DNA of 64,000 nucleotides from DASXKD01 sp963806145 (GCA_963806145.1 CAWDXD010000038.1:62001-126000), one strand, 5' to 3'. Counted from the stretch's first letter, positions 22,022 through 31,776 are shown. Made by a program: numbers and translations. Notes: a model not told the origin generated them from the sequence alone.

Positions 22022-24453
22022 ACGGCTTCCGGCTCACCTACAAGGGATTCGATCCTGCCGAGGAAGGGCTTCGCGAGGCGCTGACCTCGACGGGCAACGG
22101 TTACCTGTGCGCGCGTGGCACGGCGGAGTGGGAGGACGCCGACGGCGTGCATTACCCAGGTACGTACGGGCACGGTGTCTACAACCGCGAGACGACGATC
22201 CTTGGTGGCGTGCCGGTGCTCAACGAGGATCTGGTCAACCTGCCCAACTGGCTGGTGCTCAAGCTGCGCATCGAGGGCGAGGATCCGATCCGTCTCGCCG
22301 ATGTTGAGCTGCTCGACTACCGGCACGAGCTGGAGATCCGCACCGCGACCGTGATCCGCGAGCTGCGCTTCCGCGACCCGGCCGGCCGTGAGACGGCGCT
22401 GCGCAGCCGCCGGTTCGTGAGCATGGCCGACCTCCATCACGGCGGCATCGAGTGGACGCTCACACCCGAGAACTGGTCAGGCCGGGTGGAGGTGGTGTCC
22501 GGCCTCGACGGGCGGGTGACCAACGGTGGCGTCGCGCGCTACCAGCAGCTCGAGAGCCGCCACCTTGACCCGGTGTCACCTAGGACGTTCGGGCCCGAGG
22601 TGATTGCGCTGAAGGTGCAGACGCGCCAGTCGAACCTGTACATCAGCCAGGCGGCGCGGACGCGCATCGTCGACGGCCGGGGCGAGCCGCTCGCCGTCGA
22701 CCGCAGCCTTTACCAGATGGAGGACTACATCCAGCAGGTGCTCGCGTTCGACGTCCGGCAGGGCGTCACGGTGCGGGTCGAGAAGATGGTGGCCTTCTTC
22801 ACCTCGCGTGACCCCGCGATCAGCGACACGCTGGCGAAGGCCGGGACGTCAGCGCTGCGCTACGCCGGCTTCGAGGAGGCGCTCGCGCGTCATGCGTTGG
22901 CCTGGGACGAGCTCTGGCGGGTGTGCGACGTCCGCGTGCCGGGCGACGACCGCGTGCAGCTGCTGCTGCGGCTGCACATCTGCCACATCCTGCAGGTCTG
23001 CTCGCATCACACCGCCGACCTGGACGCCGGAGTGCCGGCCCGCGGCCTTAACGGTGAGGCTTACCGCGGGCACGTGTTCTGGGACGAGCTCTACGTCTAT
23101 CTGTTCCTGAACTTCCGCATGCCGGAGGTCACCCGAGGCCTGTTGCTGTACCGCTACCGGCGCCTGGACGAGGCGCGCGCGGCAGCTCGCGAGGCCGGGC
23201 TGCGCGGCGCGATGTTTCCGTGGCAGAGCGGCAGCGAGGGCAAGGAGGAAACCCAGCGCGTGCATCTCAACCCGCTCTCGGGCCGCTGGGAGCCCGATCT
23301 CAGCCATAACCAGCGGCATGTCAACGCGGCGATCTTCTACAACATCTGGCACTACTTCCAGACCACCGAGGACCTGGCCTTCCTGCGCGATTACGGCGCG
23401 GAGATGATGCTGGAGATCGCGCGTTTCTGGGCTTCGATCGCCCGCTTCAATCCCGAGCGTGAGCGCTATGAGATCCACGGCGTGATGGGGCCGGACGAGT
23501 TCCACGAGAAGTATCCGGATGCCGCCGAGGGGGGCCTGCGCAACAACGCCTACACCAACGTCATGGTGGCGTGGTTGTGCGACGTCGCGCAGGAGGTCCT
23601 CTCACTCCTGCCTGCGACGCGAGCCGATGCGCTGCGCGGGAAGCTGGGCATCGGCGACGAGGAACTGAGCACGTGGGCGGATATGAGCCGCCGGATGTTC
23701 ATTCCGTTTCATGGCGACGGCATCATCAGCCAGTTCGAGGGATACGAGGATCTCCGGGAGCTGGACTGGGACGCCTACCGCGCCAAGTACGGGAACATCC
23801 AGCGGCTCGACCGGATCCTGCACGCCGAGGGCGACGACCCTAACCGCTACAAGATCGCCAAGCAGGCCGACACGGTGATGCTCTTCTTCCTGTTCTCAGA
23901 CGGCGAGCTGCGGCGGCTGTTCGAGCGGATGGGCTATGCCTACGGTCCGGACACCGCGCTCAAGAACATCGCCTACTACGACGAGCGCACCTCGCATGGC
24001 TCCACGCTGAGCTTCGTCGCGTACGGCGGCGTGCTCGCGCGGCTCGACGCTGAGGGCTCGTGGGAGCGGTTCCTCGCCGCGCTGGAGAGCGACGTGGGCG
24101 ACATCCAGGGCGGCACCACGAAGGAGGGCATTCACATGGGCGTGATGTCCGGGACGCTCGCTCTCGTTCAGAGCAGCTACGCCGGCACGGAGATCCGCGA
24201 CGGTGTCCTGTATTTCGACCCCCGGCTGCCCGCGCGCCTGGAGGGACTATCGTTCGCGATGCAGTTCCGGGGGACGCCGATCCTCGTGACGCTCGCCGAC
24301 GGAAGGCTGACGCTGACCGCGCACCGGGAGGGTGTGCGGCGGCCGATCAGCGTCGGGGTCGGCGACGAGGTCCGCGAGCTGTGCCCCGGCGACCGGTGCA
24401 CGTTCGCGCTCGGGCAGGACGTGCATACCGGCCATCAGCAGGCCCGCGGCTGA
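22018..24453 (+). CDS. Glycoside hydrolase family 65 disaccharide phosphorylase
   Basis: Protein of 811 residues from GTG 22018. It begins LTYKGFDPAEEGLREALTST GNGYLCARGT, the typical GH65 amino-terminal beta-sandwich start, and has the catalytic-barrel motif HGVMGPDEFHEKYPD, whose Glu after GPD is the general acid. The (alpha/alpha)6 barrel and a small carboxyl-terminal beta domain follow; length matches the family. GH65 enzymes phosphorolyse alpha-linked disaccharides such as maltose, trehalose, kojibiose or nigerose to beta-glucose-1-phosphate plus glucose. The next gene is a beta-phosphoglucomutase-like enzyme 11 bp away, which would convert that product to glucose-6-phosphate, so the pathway is coherent. 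Which disaccharide is used cannot be read. Confidence 0.92.
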   Translation: MNGFRLTYKGFDPAEEGLREALTSTGNGYLCARGTAEWEDADGVHYPGTYGHGVYNRETTILGGVPVLNEDLVNLPNWLVLKLRIEGEDPIRLADVELLDYRHELEIRTATVIRELRFRDPAGRETALRSRRFVSMADLHHGGIEWTLTPENWSGRVEVVSGLDGRVTNGGVARYQQLESRHLDPVSPRTFGPEVIALKVQTRQSNLYISQAARTRIVDGRGEPLAVDRSLYQMEDYIQQVLAFDVRQGVTVRVEKMVAFFTSRDPAISDTLAKAGTSALRYAGFEEALARHALAWDELWRVCDVRVPGDDRVQLLLRLHICHILQVCSHHTADLDAGVPARGLNGEAYRGHVFWDELYVYLFLNFRMPEVTRGLLLYRYRRLDEARAAAREAGLRGAMFPWQSGSEGKEETQRVHLNPLSGRWEPDLSHNQRHVNAAIFYNIWHYFQTTEDLAFLRDYGAEMMLEIARFWASIARFNPERERYEIHGVMGPDEFHEKYPDAAEGGLRNNAYTNVMVAWLCDVAQEVLSLLPATRADALRGKLGIGDEELSTWADMSRRMFIPFHGDGIISQFEGYEDLRELDWDAYRAKYGNIQRLDRILHAEGDDPNRYKIAKQADTVMLFFLFSDGELRRLFERMGYAYGPDTALKNIAYYDERTSHGSTLSFVAYGGVLARLDAEGSWERFLAALESDVGDIQGGTTKEGIHMGVMSGTLALVQSSYAGTEIRDGVLYFDPRLPARLEGLSFAMQFRGTPILVTLADGRLTLTAHREGVRRPISVGVGDEVRELCPGDRCTFALGQDVHTGHQQARG

Positions 24454-24464
24454 CAGGAGGATGC

Positions 24465-25253
24465 ATGCCGGCGTTCCAGGGAGCGATCTTCGATGTCGAC
24501 GGCGTGCTTGTCGACTCGCCGCACGAGAAGGCGTGGCGCGAGTCGCTGCGCGAGCTGATGGAAACGGAGTGGAAAGACATCCGCGGCCGGACGACCTGGT
24601 CGCCAGCGGCGTTCACGCCCCAGGTCTACCAGGAGGAAATGTCGGGCAAGCCGCGCATGAGCGGCGCGCGCGCGGCGCTGGAGTACTTCCACGTCCCCGA
24701 CGACGATGACGTCCGCCTCGCCGAGTACGCCGCGCGCAAGCAGCAGATGGTGGTGCGGCTCATCGAGGCCGGCGACTTCACCGCATACCCCGACGCGCTG
24801 CGGTTCATCATCGCCGTCAAGGACGGCGGCATCCGGGTCGCGGCCGCGTCCTCGTCGAAGAACGCGAAGCTGTTCCTGCGTCAAATCCGGCTCGACGCCT
24901 TCGCCCAGGAGCAGGGAATCACGTCGGCGTCGCTGCGCCCGGGCCTGACGCTGCTGGAGTTCTTCGACGCCGACGTCTCGGGCCGGGACTTCGCCCACGG
25001 AAAGCCGGACCCCGAGATGTTCCTGGCAGCGGCCCGGGAACTCGGCGTCGCTCCGCACGCCGCAATGGTCATCGAGGACGCCGCCGCGGGCGTCGAAGCC
25101 GCCAAGGCCGGCGACATGGCCGCGATCGGCGTCGCGCGTGCCGACGACGCCGACCGGCTTGCCAGAGCAGGGGCCGACATCGTCGTCACGACGCTCGACG
25201 AAGTGGACCGCTCCGCACTGGCCGCCGGCCGCCTGGCCATGAAGACTGCATAG
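24465..25253 (+). CDS. pgmB: Beta-phosphoglucomutase-like HAD phosphatase/mutase
   Basis: Protein of 262 residues. ATG 24465 is set by the AGGAGG at 24455-24460. The HAD motif IFDVDGVLVDS (Asp10 nucleophile, Asp12 acid) opens the chain; AAASSSKNAK is motif II and KPDPEMFLAAA...VIEDAAAGVEAAKAG covers motifs III and IV. The cap domain between residues 20 and 110 is longer than in the Lactococcus enzyme. Placement right behind GH65 makes conversion of beta-glucose-1-phosphate to glucose-6-phosphate the likely job. The alternative is a general sugar-phosphate phosphatase. Confidence 0.85.
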   Translation: MPAFQGAIFDVDGVLVDSPHEKAWRESLRELMETEWKDIRGRTTWSPAAFTPQVYQEEMSGKPRMSGARAALEYFHVPDDDDVRLAEYAARKQQMVVRLIEAGDFTAYPDALRFIIAVKDGGIRVAAASSSKNAKLFLRQIRLDAFAQEQGITSASLRPGLTLLEFFDADVSGRDFAHGKPDPEMFLAAARELGVAPHAAMVIEDAAAGVEAAKAGDMAAIGVARADDADRLARAGADIVVTTLDEVDRSALAAGRLAMKTA

Positions 25254-25403
25254 CGGGCTTGGGCGGAGCCCCGGCGGCGGCTCACGTGACGGCGCCGGCC
25301 TGCCCGCGTGGACACGCTCACGTTGCTGGCATAGCCATCCCAGAGGCCAACCATGGCTTCCGGCCCTACCCCGGACGGCTGGGCAACGGCATACTATTCG
25401 TCG

Positions 25404-26678
25404 GTGGACAGGTCAAGCCCGTCCGTGGCAAAGAGCGTGTCAGACGTCTCCGGCGCGCTCACTCCCCGCACCGCTGAACTGTCCGCGGATATTTACAACC
25501 TGCTCGTGGCGGAAATCCCGCAGCTGCGCGGCGATAGGCGGCTCCTGACGCTGCTGGAAGCCAGCGTCGCGGAAAACGTGGCTACCCTGCTGCATGTTCT
25601 CCAGCACGGCATCGAGCTAGAGAACGTCCGCGCCCCGTCGGCAGCCGAGGAGTACGCGCGCCGGCTGGCGCAGCGAGGTATCCCCATTGCGGCGCTACTG
25701 CGTGCCTACCGCATCGGGTCAGCCCGGTTCCAGGATTGGTGCCTGGAAGAACTCGGGCGGAGCACTGACAACGCATCGATCGTCAGCGCGGCCGGGCTGC
25801 GCATAGCCGAGCTCACAGCTACCTACATCGACCGGGTATCAGAGGAGGTTGTGACAGCCTACGAAGCCGGGAAGGAGAACTGGCTGCGGAACCTCAGCGC
25901 GGCCCGGGCAGCCCGCGTCCGGGCGCTGCTGAGGGGCGAGCGAATCGACCTGGACTCCTCCGAGGCGATCCTGGGCTACCGGCTCAGGCAGCACCATGCC
26001 GGCATGGTGTGCTGGGCAGATGAGGCCCAAGCCGGCGGCGGCGCTCTCGCGCGGCTAGAGCAGGCGACCACGGATATGGCACGCTGGGCGGGCTGCGAGG
26101 GGCGGCCGATCTTCCTGCCGCAGGACGAATCCAGTGCGTGGGCCTGGCTCCCGCTCGGCTCCAAGGACACCTTCCCTGCCCAGAATGCCAGCACGTGCAC
26201 CGCCGGAGCCGATGCCGGGATCAGGTTTGCCCTCGGCGCCGCAGCCCCCGGCATCGCTGGCTTCCGCCGCACCCACCAGCAGGCGCTCAGCGCGCAGGCC
26301 GTCGCGCTGGCCGCAGGCCCCTCCGGACAGCAGATGACCAGCTTCAGCGACGTCGCGCCGCTGGCCCTGATGTCGGGCTCGACCGAGCTCACCCGGGCCT
26401 GGGTCATCGAAACCCTCGGGTCGCTTGCGAACGACGACGACCACAATTCCACGCTGCGCAACACCCTCCGCGTCTTCCTGCAAGAGAACGGCAGCTTCAA
26501 GGCCACGGCCGAGCGGCTGACGCTGCACAAGAACACCGTCCAGTACCGGGTACGCAAGGCCGAGGAGAGCCTCGGCCGTCCCATCGGCGAGGATCGCCTG
26601 CACATCGAGCTGGCCCTGCTCGCAAGCCAGTGGCTGGGCGCGGCGGTCCTGCGGCAAGCGCGCGCCCGCCGGCCATGA
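25404..26678 (+). CDS. PucR/CdaR-family transcriptional regulator
   Basis: Protein of about 424 residues. GTG 25404 is preferred to the in-frame ATG 25353 because TACTAT at 25392-25397 is a strong -10 ending 6 nt before it, implying a leaderless message. The amino-terminal part is helical (RsbT co-antagonist-like: ALLRAYRIGSARFQDWCLEE), the middle a GGDEF-related region, and the carboxyl end the PucR helix-turn-helix: LRVFLQENGSFKATAERLTL HKNTVQYRVRKAEESLGRP. Such proteins activate purine, amino-acid or sugar-acid catabolism genes. It lies 150 bp behind the GH65/mutase pair in the same direction; its targets are not evident. Confidence 0.88.
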   Translation: MDRSSPSVAKSVSDVSGALTPRTAELSADIYNLLVAEIPQLRGDRRLLTLLEASVAENVATLLHVLQHGIELENVRAPSAAEEYARRLAQRGIPIAALLRAYRIGSARFQDWCLEELGRSTDNASIVSAAGLRIAELTATYIDRVSEEVVTAYEAGKENWLRNLSAARAARVRALLRGERIDLDSSEAILGYRLRQHHAGMVCWADEAQAGGGALARLEQATTDMARWAGCEGRPIFLPQDESSAWAWLPLGSKDTFPAQNASTCTAGADAGIRFALGAAAPGIAGFRRTHQQALSAQAVALAAGPSGQQMTSFSDVAPLALMSGSTELTRAWVIETLGSLANDDDHNSTLRNTLRVFLQENGSFKATAERLTLHKNTVQYRVRKAEESLGRPIGEDRLHIELALLASQWLGAAVLRQARARRP

Positions 26679-26808
26679 CGGCACGCGAGCTCTTGGGCTA
26701 CTCCCGCGTGGCAGTCGGGGGCTGAGCGGGAACAGCGGCACGCTCGAAAGGGGCGCCGCACCCACGGCCGTCGGGATGTTGGTGCTCAGGGCCGGGCTGT
26801 CCCGGTCA

Positions 26809-27372
26809 TCACTCCACGGAGCCGTCTTCGGCGTCGCTGCGGCGGGGACCAACGTGAAGCCGGCGGCAGGATAACCACCTGAGCTGGGCGATCCTGTCAT
26901 AGTCCGCCGAGGAGTACGCGGCCAGGCCCTCCGACAGGGCGAAGATCCACTCCGCCACGCCCAGGGACAACGCCAGGCGAGCGCAGCGGGCACAAAAGTG
27001 GGGCTCCTCCAGCCGCACCGAGTCATCCGCCTCAAGCCGCACATAAATCAGCGCCGAGCCCTGCAGCATCCGCCAGCCATCACCCTCGCGGGCCAGGGTG
27101 ATGGCCCGCTGCTCGGCGTGAGTGCGGCACTGGTCATGGTGGCCGCGTTCGCCGAACTTGCAGTAGCAGTGGTCTTCTCCCGGGAAGGGCACGCCGTTGT
27201 TGCCCCACGCCAGCAGGCTGCTATCTTTCACCAGCACTGCGGCATGCCGGGTCCGGGCATGGGAGTCGCGGGCCAGCTCCGCCGCCCGCTCCACCATCTG
27301 CTGCGCCGCATGGCTATCCTGCCGATTGAGCGGCCGCCACTGAGGTTGCTGCCCTGACTGCACGCCTGCCAT
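26809..27372 (-). CDS. Cytidine/deoxycytidylate deaminase-like protein
   Basis: Protein of 187 residues. The zinc site reads THAEQRAI (His85, Glu87 as proton shuttle) and, 40 residues on, PHFCARCARLAL (Cys127, Cys130), where the usual PCxxC is FCxxC. Upstream is a second group of possible metal ligands, HCYCKFGERGHHDQC (Cys69, Cys71, Cys82 plus His), absent from simple cytidine deaminases but known in dCMP-deaminase-like relatives. It probably deaminates a nucleotide, nucleoside or modified base. The amino-terminal ATG 27372 opens MAGVQSGQQPQWRPLNRQDS. It is followed by nothing on its strand and preceded by an SDR gene 33 bp upstream; co-transcription is possible. Confidence 0.8.
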   Translation of the reverse strand: MAGVQSGQQPQWRPLNRQDSHAAQQMVERAAELARDSHARTRHAAVLVKDSSLLAWGNNGVPFPGEDHCYCKFGERGHHDQCRTHAEQRAITLAREGDGWRMLQGSALIYVRLEADDSVRLEEPHFCARCARLALSLGVAEWIFALSEGLAAYSSADYDRIAQLRWLSCRRLHVGPRRSDAEDGSVE

Positions 27373-27404
27373 CCTCTCGCAGCGAAGACACTGCCGGTGC
27401 CGGG

Positions 27405-28163
27405 CTACCGCTCCTGCTCGGTCGGGCGGACCAGAATCTCATTGACCGCGACATGCCGCGGGCGGGTAACGATGTAGGTGATCGCGTCGGCGATGTCGCT
27501 GGCGTTCATCCGTTGCCCGAACTGGTTTCTGATGCTCTCGAGCACCTCGGGCCGGTTGTGGCCGGCCAGCTCCGTTGCCGTCGCGCCCGGCTCGACCAGC
27601 GAGACGCGCACATACCGCTTGGCCACCTCCTGGCGCAGGGACTCGCTGAACGCGCCGACGCCGTGCTTGGTCAGCGAGTAGACGCCGTTGCCGTTGCGGG
27701 CAGCACGGCCGGCCACCGAGCTGATGTTCACCATGTCGGCAACGTGGCGCGGCCCCTCCCCGGCGGCCCGCAGCAGATGCGGCAGCGCCGCGTGCGCGCA
27801 GTAGAGCAGGCCGAGCACGTTCAGCTCGACCATCTGTTGCCACTCCGGCAGAGGGGCGCCGGCCACCGGGCCGAGCAGCATCACGCCGGCGTTGTTGATG
27901 AGCGTGTCGAGACGGCCCAGCTCGGTGACCGTTCGCCGCACTGCGCCGGTCGCTTGCCCCTCGTCAGTGATGTCGCACTCCAGGACCAGCGCGGTGCCGC
28001 CCTGGTTCCTGATCGCGGTGGCGAGCGTTTCCAGCCTGTCCCCCCGCCGCGCGGCCAGCGCCACGGCCGCGCCCTGGGCAGCCAGCGCGGCCGCCGTGGC
28101 CGCGCCGATGCCGCTCGAAGCCCCGGTCACCAGCGCGACGGTGCCATCCAGTACCGGCTCCAC
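27405..28163 (-). CDS. Short-chain dehydrogenase/reductase
   Basis: Protein of 252 residues with the classical SDR marks: TGASSGIG at 13-20, NNAG at 90-93, Ser148/149, and YSLTK with Tyr162 and Lys166. The basic AARRGDR after the second strand indicates NADP. It resembles the YdfG/serine-dehydrogenase-like subgroup that reduces or oxidises 3-hydroxy acids or carbonyls. The start codon at 28163 has GGAAGGTGAG upstream. It precedes the deaminase gene on the same strand by 33 bp. Confidence 0.9.
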   Translation of the reverse strand: MEPVLDGTVALVTGASSGIGAATAAALAAQGAAVALAARRGDRLETLATAIRNQGGTALVLECDITDEGQATGAVRRTVTELGRLDTLINNAGVMLLGPVAGAPLPEWQQMVELNVLGLLYCAHAALPHLLRAAGEGPRHVADMVNISSVAGRAARNGNGVYSLTKHGVGAFSESLRQEVAKRYVRVSLVEPGATATELAGHNRPEVLESIRNQFGQRMNASDIADAITYIVTRPRHVAVNEILVRPTEQER

Positions 28164-28313
28164 CCGAACTCACCTTCCTTGCTCTAGAGACCCCCGCCCA
28201 CCCCCGATACCGCAGGTACCGGCCTCATGACCGGCCAAGCGGGCATGACCCAGCCTGTCGCATAAATACCGACCACCGAGCTCAGCGGGAAAGGATGCCG
28301 GGTGCGGGGAGCG

Positions 28314-28790
28314 TCAGGCTGCCTGTTCGGCTTGCAATTGCCGGACCACTTCCAGCGCTTCGTTGATGTGCTGGCCGATGTGCGTCATGGAATTGAAGAC
28401 GTGCCGGACCGTGCCCTCGCGATCGATGACATAGGTGACCCGGCCGGGCAGCAGGCCGAGCACCGCCGGTACCCCGTAGCTCTTGCGGACGTGACCGCCT
28501 TGGTCGCTGAGCAGGGTGAACGGCAGCTCGTACCGACCGGCGAAGGCGGCGTGCTTGTCCACGGGGTCGGAACTGACTCCGATCACCTCGGCCCCGGCGC
28601 CGGTGAAGACCTCGTAGCTGTCGCGGAAGGCGCATGCTTCGGCGGTGCATCCTCGGGTGCCGTCCTTGGGATAGAAGTACAAGACGACCACCCGTCCGCC
28701 GAGCCGGTCATGCAGCCGGACCGGTTCACCCGATTGCGAGGGGAGGGTGAAGTCGGGGGCCTTGTCGCCGGCCTGGATGCCACGTGCCAT
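28314..28790 (-). CDS. bcp: Peroxiredoxin, BCP/PrxQ type
   Basis: Protein of 158 residues, full length for the BCP family. The peroxidatic Cys48 lies in GTRGCTAEACAF (the family usually has TPGCT), with Cys53 five residues on as the resolving cysteine of the atypical two-Cys type. It reduces hydroperoxides with thioredoxin as donor in the cytoplasm. It stands divergent from the M16 peptidase pair, with 159 bp between starts, and is likely monocistronic. Confidence 0.9.
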   Translation of the reverse strand: MARGIQAGDKAPDFTLPSQSGEPVRLHDRLGGRVVVLYFYPKDGTRGCTAEACAFRDSYEVFTGAGAEVIGVSSDPVDKHAAFAGRYELPFTLLSDQGGHVRKSYGVPAVLGLLPGRVTYVIDREGTVRHVFNSMTHIGQHINEALEVVRQLQAEQAA

Positions 28791-28949
28791 GCTCTGCCTG
28801 CCTCTCGGTGTTCCCCCTGGGATCGCGGGCCTGCTTCATCAATGTAGCCAGCACCCCGTAAGGCAGACTCTCGGCCCATCTGCGGTGGGGGTTGGCGGCT
28901 TCCTTTCATACAGTGGCAGAAACGCTCTGGCACGCGATCGAAGGGGTGC

Positions 28950-30332
28950 ATGCCTGTGGGTCCCACGGCCACGCAGCAGGCCGGTTCCGGCGGCCTGACA
29001 GCGATCGAGCACCGTTTGGGCAATGGTCTGCGCCTGGTGCTGTCCGAGGATCACCTGAACCCGGTAGCGGCGATCTGCCTCTGGTATGACGTCGGCTCGC
29101 GGCATGAGGTCAGGGGCCGCACTGGCCTGGCTCATCTCTTCGAGCACCTCATGTTCCAGGGTTCGGCGCAGGTCGAGGGGAACGGCCACTTCGAGCTTGT
29201 CCAAGGGGCTGGCGGCTCGCTCAACGGGACGACGAGCTTCGAGCGCACCAACTATTTCGAGACCATGCCCGCACACCAGCTGGAGCTGGCGCTCTGGCTG
29301 GAGGCGGACCGGATGGGCTCGCTGCTTGCGGCGCTCGGCGAGGAATCTCTGCAGAATCAGCGGGATGTGGTCAAGAACGAGCGCCGGCAGCGGTATGACA
29401 ACGTGCCCTACGGCACCGCGTTCGAGCGGATGATCGCGCTGGCCTATCCCGAGGGCCACCCGTACCACCACACTCCCATCGGCTCCATGGCCGATCTGGA
29501 CGCGGTGACGCTGGATGACGCGCGCGCATTCTTCCGTGCGAACTACGCGCCGGACAATGCGGTGCTGGCAGTCGTCGGTGACATTGACCCGGAGCAGACA
29601 CGTCGATGGGTCGAGAAGTACTTCGGCTCCATCCCGTCCTCCGACGGCAAGGTGCCGCCCCGCGACGGGGCTCTCCCCGACATCATCGGCGCGGAATACC
29701 GGGCGGAGATCCGGGAGGAGGTCCCAGCGCGCGCGCTGATGGCTGCCTACCGGATGCCGCCCGACGGCACGCGTGACTGCGACGCGGCCGAGCTGGCGCT
29801 CACCGTCCTCGGCGAGGGCATGTCGTCCCGGCTTTACAACCGGCTGGTGCGCCGCGACCGCACCGCCGTCACGGCCGGCGTCGGGCTGATGCGGCTCGCT
29901 GGTGCCCCCTCGCTGGGCTGGCTGGACGTGAAAGCCTCCAGCGGCGCCGGGATCCCGCAGATCGAGGCCGCCATCGACGAGGAACTGGCGCGGCTCCGCA
30001 CGGAGGCGCCGGGCCCCGAGGAGATGGAGCGGGCACAGGCCCTGGTGGAACGCGAGTGGCTGGACCGGCTGGGCACGGTGGCCGGCCGGGCCGACGAACT
30101 GTGCCGGTATGCGCTGCTGTTCGGTGACCCGCAGCTCGCGTTCACCGCTGTCAACCGGCTCCTCGATGTCACCGCCGAGCAGGTACGGGCGGTTGCCGCG
30201 GCGCGGTTGCGCCCCGACAACCGCGTGGTGCTGGCATACGAGCCGGTGACCTCCGAAGACCCGCCCGGCCCGGCCGGTGACCAGGCCGGCGCGGCCGATG
30301 AGGACGACAAGCGGGACGGAGCCAGGCGGTGA
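28950..30332 (+). CDS. M16-family zinc metallopeptidase, catalytic subunit
   Basis: Protein of 460 residues from ATG 28950, with GAAGGGG upstream. The inverted zinc motif HLFEH (His62, Glu65, His66) and the distal ligand Glu144 in VVKNERRQRY identify an active M16B peptidase (pitrilysin/mitochondrial processing peptidase-like). It has the RMPPDGTRD and GEGMSSRLYNRLVR blocks of the second domain. No signal peptide. Its stop overlaps the next gene, which is an M16 protein lacking the zinc motif, so the two form the usual catalytic plus non-catalytic pair that degrades peptides or processes a partner. The substrate is unknown. Confidence 0.92.
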   Translation: MPVGPTATQQAGSGGLTAIEHRLGNGLRLVLSEDHLNPVAAICLWYDVGSRHEVRGRTGLAHLFEHLMFQGSAQVEGNGHFELVQGAGGSLNGTTSFERTNYFETMPAHQLELALWLEADRMGSLLAALGEESLQNQRDVVKNERRQRYDNVPYGTAFERMIALAYPEGHPYHHTPIGSMADLDAVTLDDARAFFRANYAPDNAVLAVVGDIDPEQTRRWVEKYFGSIPSSDGKVPPRDGALPDIIGAEYRAEIREEVPARALMAAYRMPPDGTRDCDAAELALTVLGEGMSSRLYNRLVRRDRTAVTAGVGLMRLAGAPSLGWLDVKASSGAGIPQIEAAIDEELARLRTEAPGPEEMERAQALVEREWLDRLGTVAGRADELCRYALLFGDPQLAFTAVNRLLDVTAEQVRAVAAARLRPDNRVVLAYEPVTSEDPPGPAGDQAGAADEDDKRDGARR

Positions 30333-31732
30333 CCGGAGCAGCCATGACCATGGACTTCCACCCCCAGCCGGCGCCCGGGCAAGCGAAGCCTTGGGCGTTC
30401 CCCGTACCCGAGCGCGGCGCCCTCGGCAACGGGCTGACCGTGCTGCGATGCCACCGGCCGGGGCAGCAGGTGGCGGCCGTGCGGGTCTGCCTGGACATGC
30501 CGCTCGACGCCGAGCCCGACGGGCTCGACGGTATCGCCGCGATCATGATGAGTGCGCTGTCCGAGGGCACCGGCAAGCACACCGCTGAGGAGTTCGCCGC
30601 CGAGATGGAGCGCTGCGGCGCGACGCTCGGCACGAGCGCCGACTACCCGGGGGCGCGGGTCTCGATGGAGGTACCCGTCTCCCGCTTGCCCAAGGCCCTT
30701 GGGCTGCTCGCCGAGGCGCTGCACACGCCCACGTTCCCCAGCAGCGAGATCGAACGGCTGGTGCGCAACCGTCTCGACGAGATCCCGCTGGAGATGGCCA
30801 ACCCCGGCCGGCGTGCGGCCAAGCAACTGGCACAGGAACTGTTCCCGGCGTCCGCGCGGCTGTCCCGGCCGCGCAACGGCACCAAGGACACCGTCGCCCG
30901 GATCGACGCGGCGACCGTGCGCGCGTTCTACCAGGCTCACGTGCGGCCTGCCAGAGCAACCGCGGTCGTGGTGGGCGACTTGACAGGCACCGGCCTGGAC
31001 GCGGCGCTGGCCGGAACGCTCGCCGGATGGACCGGCGACGCCGCCGAACCGGTGCCGATGCGGCCGGTCATCGCCGACGACACCGCCCGGGTGGTGATCG
31101 TGGACCGGCCGGACGCCGTCCAGACACAGCTGCTCATCGGGCGGACCGGCCCGGACCGGCACGACCGGGTATGGCCGGCCCTGGTGCTCGGCACGTATTG
31201 CCTGGGCGGCACGCTCACGTCCCGGCTGGACCGGGTGCTGCGCGAGGAGAAGGGCTACACCTACGGGGTGCGGGCCTTCCAGCGGGTGCTGCGATCGCCA
31301 GCGCCGCCCGCCGGGGGCCGTACTTCAGGTGCGTCGCTGCTGGCCATCAGCGGTTCTGTGGACACGGCGTCCACGAATCCCGCGCTGGCTGACGTGTGGA
31401 CGGTCCTGCGCACGCTGGCCGCAGAAGGGCTGACCGACACGGAGCGCGATATGGCGGTGCAGAACCTGGTGGGTATCGCGCCGCTTCAGTACGAGAGGGC
31501 AGCATCGGTCGCGGGCACGCTGGCGGATCAGGTGGAACAGCATCTGCCGGACGACTACCAGGCTCAGCAGTACGCGCGGCTGGCTCACACGGGTACCGCT
31601 GAGGCAACAGCCGCGGTCATCGCGGCGTTCCCGGAGAACCGCCTGGTCACGATCCTGGTCGGCGACGCATCTCAAATCAGGGCCCCGGCCGGGGCCCTTG
31701 GCATCGGCGACGTCGAGGTGGTCACAGGCTGA
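30329..31732 (+). CDS. M16-family protein, non-catalytic partner subunit
   Basis: Protein of 467 residues starting at GTG 30329 (overlapping the previous stop) or at ATG 30344, which has its own GGAG. The fold is M16 (LGNGLTVLRCHRPGQQVAAV; LSRPRNGTKDTVARIDAATV; LGGTLTSRLDRVLREEKGYT Y), but where the catalytic chain has HxxEH this one has AAIMMSALSEGT, so zinc cannot bind. The R/Y pair that helps substrate binding in such subunits may be REEKGYTYG. It should pair with the upstream catalytic subunit as in other M16B heterodimers. Confidence 0.9.
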   Translation: MTGAAMTMDFHPQPAPGQAKPWAFPVPERGALGNGLTVLRCHRPGQQVAAVRVCLDMPLDAEPDGLDGIAAIMMSALSEGTGKHTAEEFAAEMERCGATLGTSADYPGARVSMEVPVSRLPKALGLLAEALHTPTFPSSEIERLVRNRLDEIPLEMANPGRRAAKQLAQELFPASARLSRPRNGTKDTVARIDAATVRAFYQAHVRPARATAVVVGDLTGTGLDAALAGTLAGWTGDAAEPVPMRPVIADDTARVVIVDRPDAVQTQLLIGRTGPDRHDRVWPALVLGTYCLGGTLTSRLDRVLREEKGYTYGVRAFQRVLRSPAPPAGGRTSGASLLAISGSVDTASTNPALADVWTVLRTLAAEGLTDTERDMAVQNLVGIAPLQYERAASVAGTLADQVEQHLPDDYQAQQYARLAHTGTAEATAAVIAAFPENRLVTILVGDASQIRAPAGALGIGDVEVVTG

Positions 31733-31776
31733 CCCGCCCCCCGCACCCGGCGGCCCACCGCTGCCACGCGGAGGCG

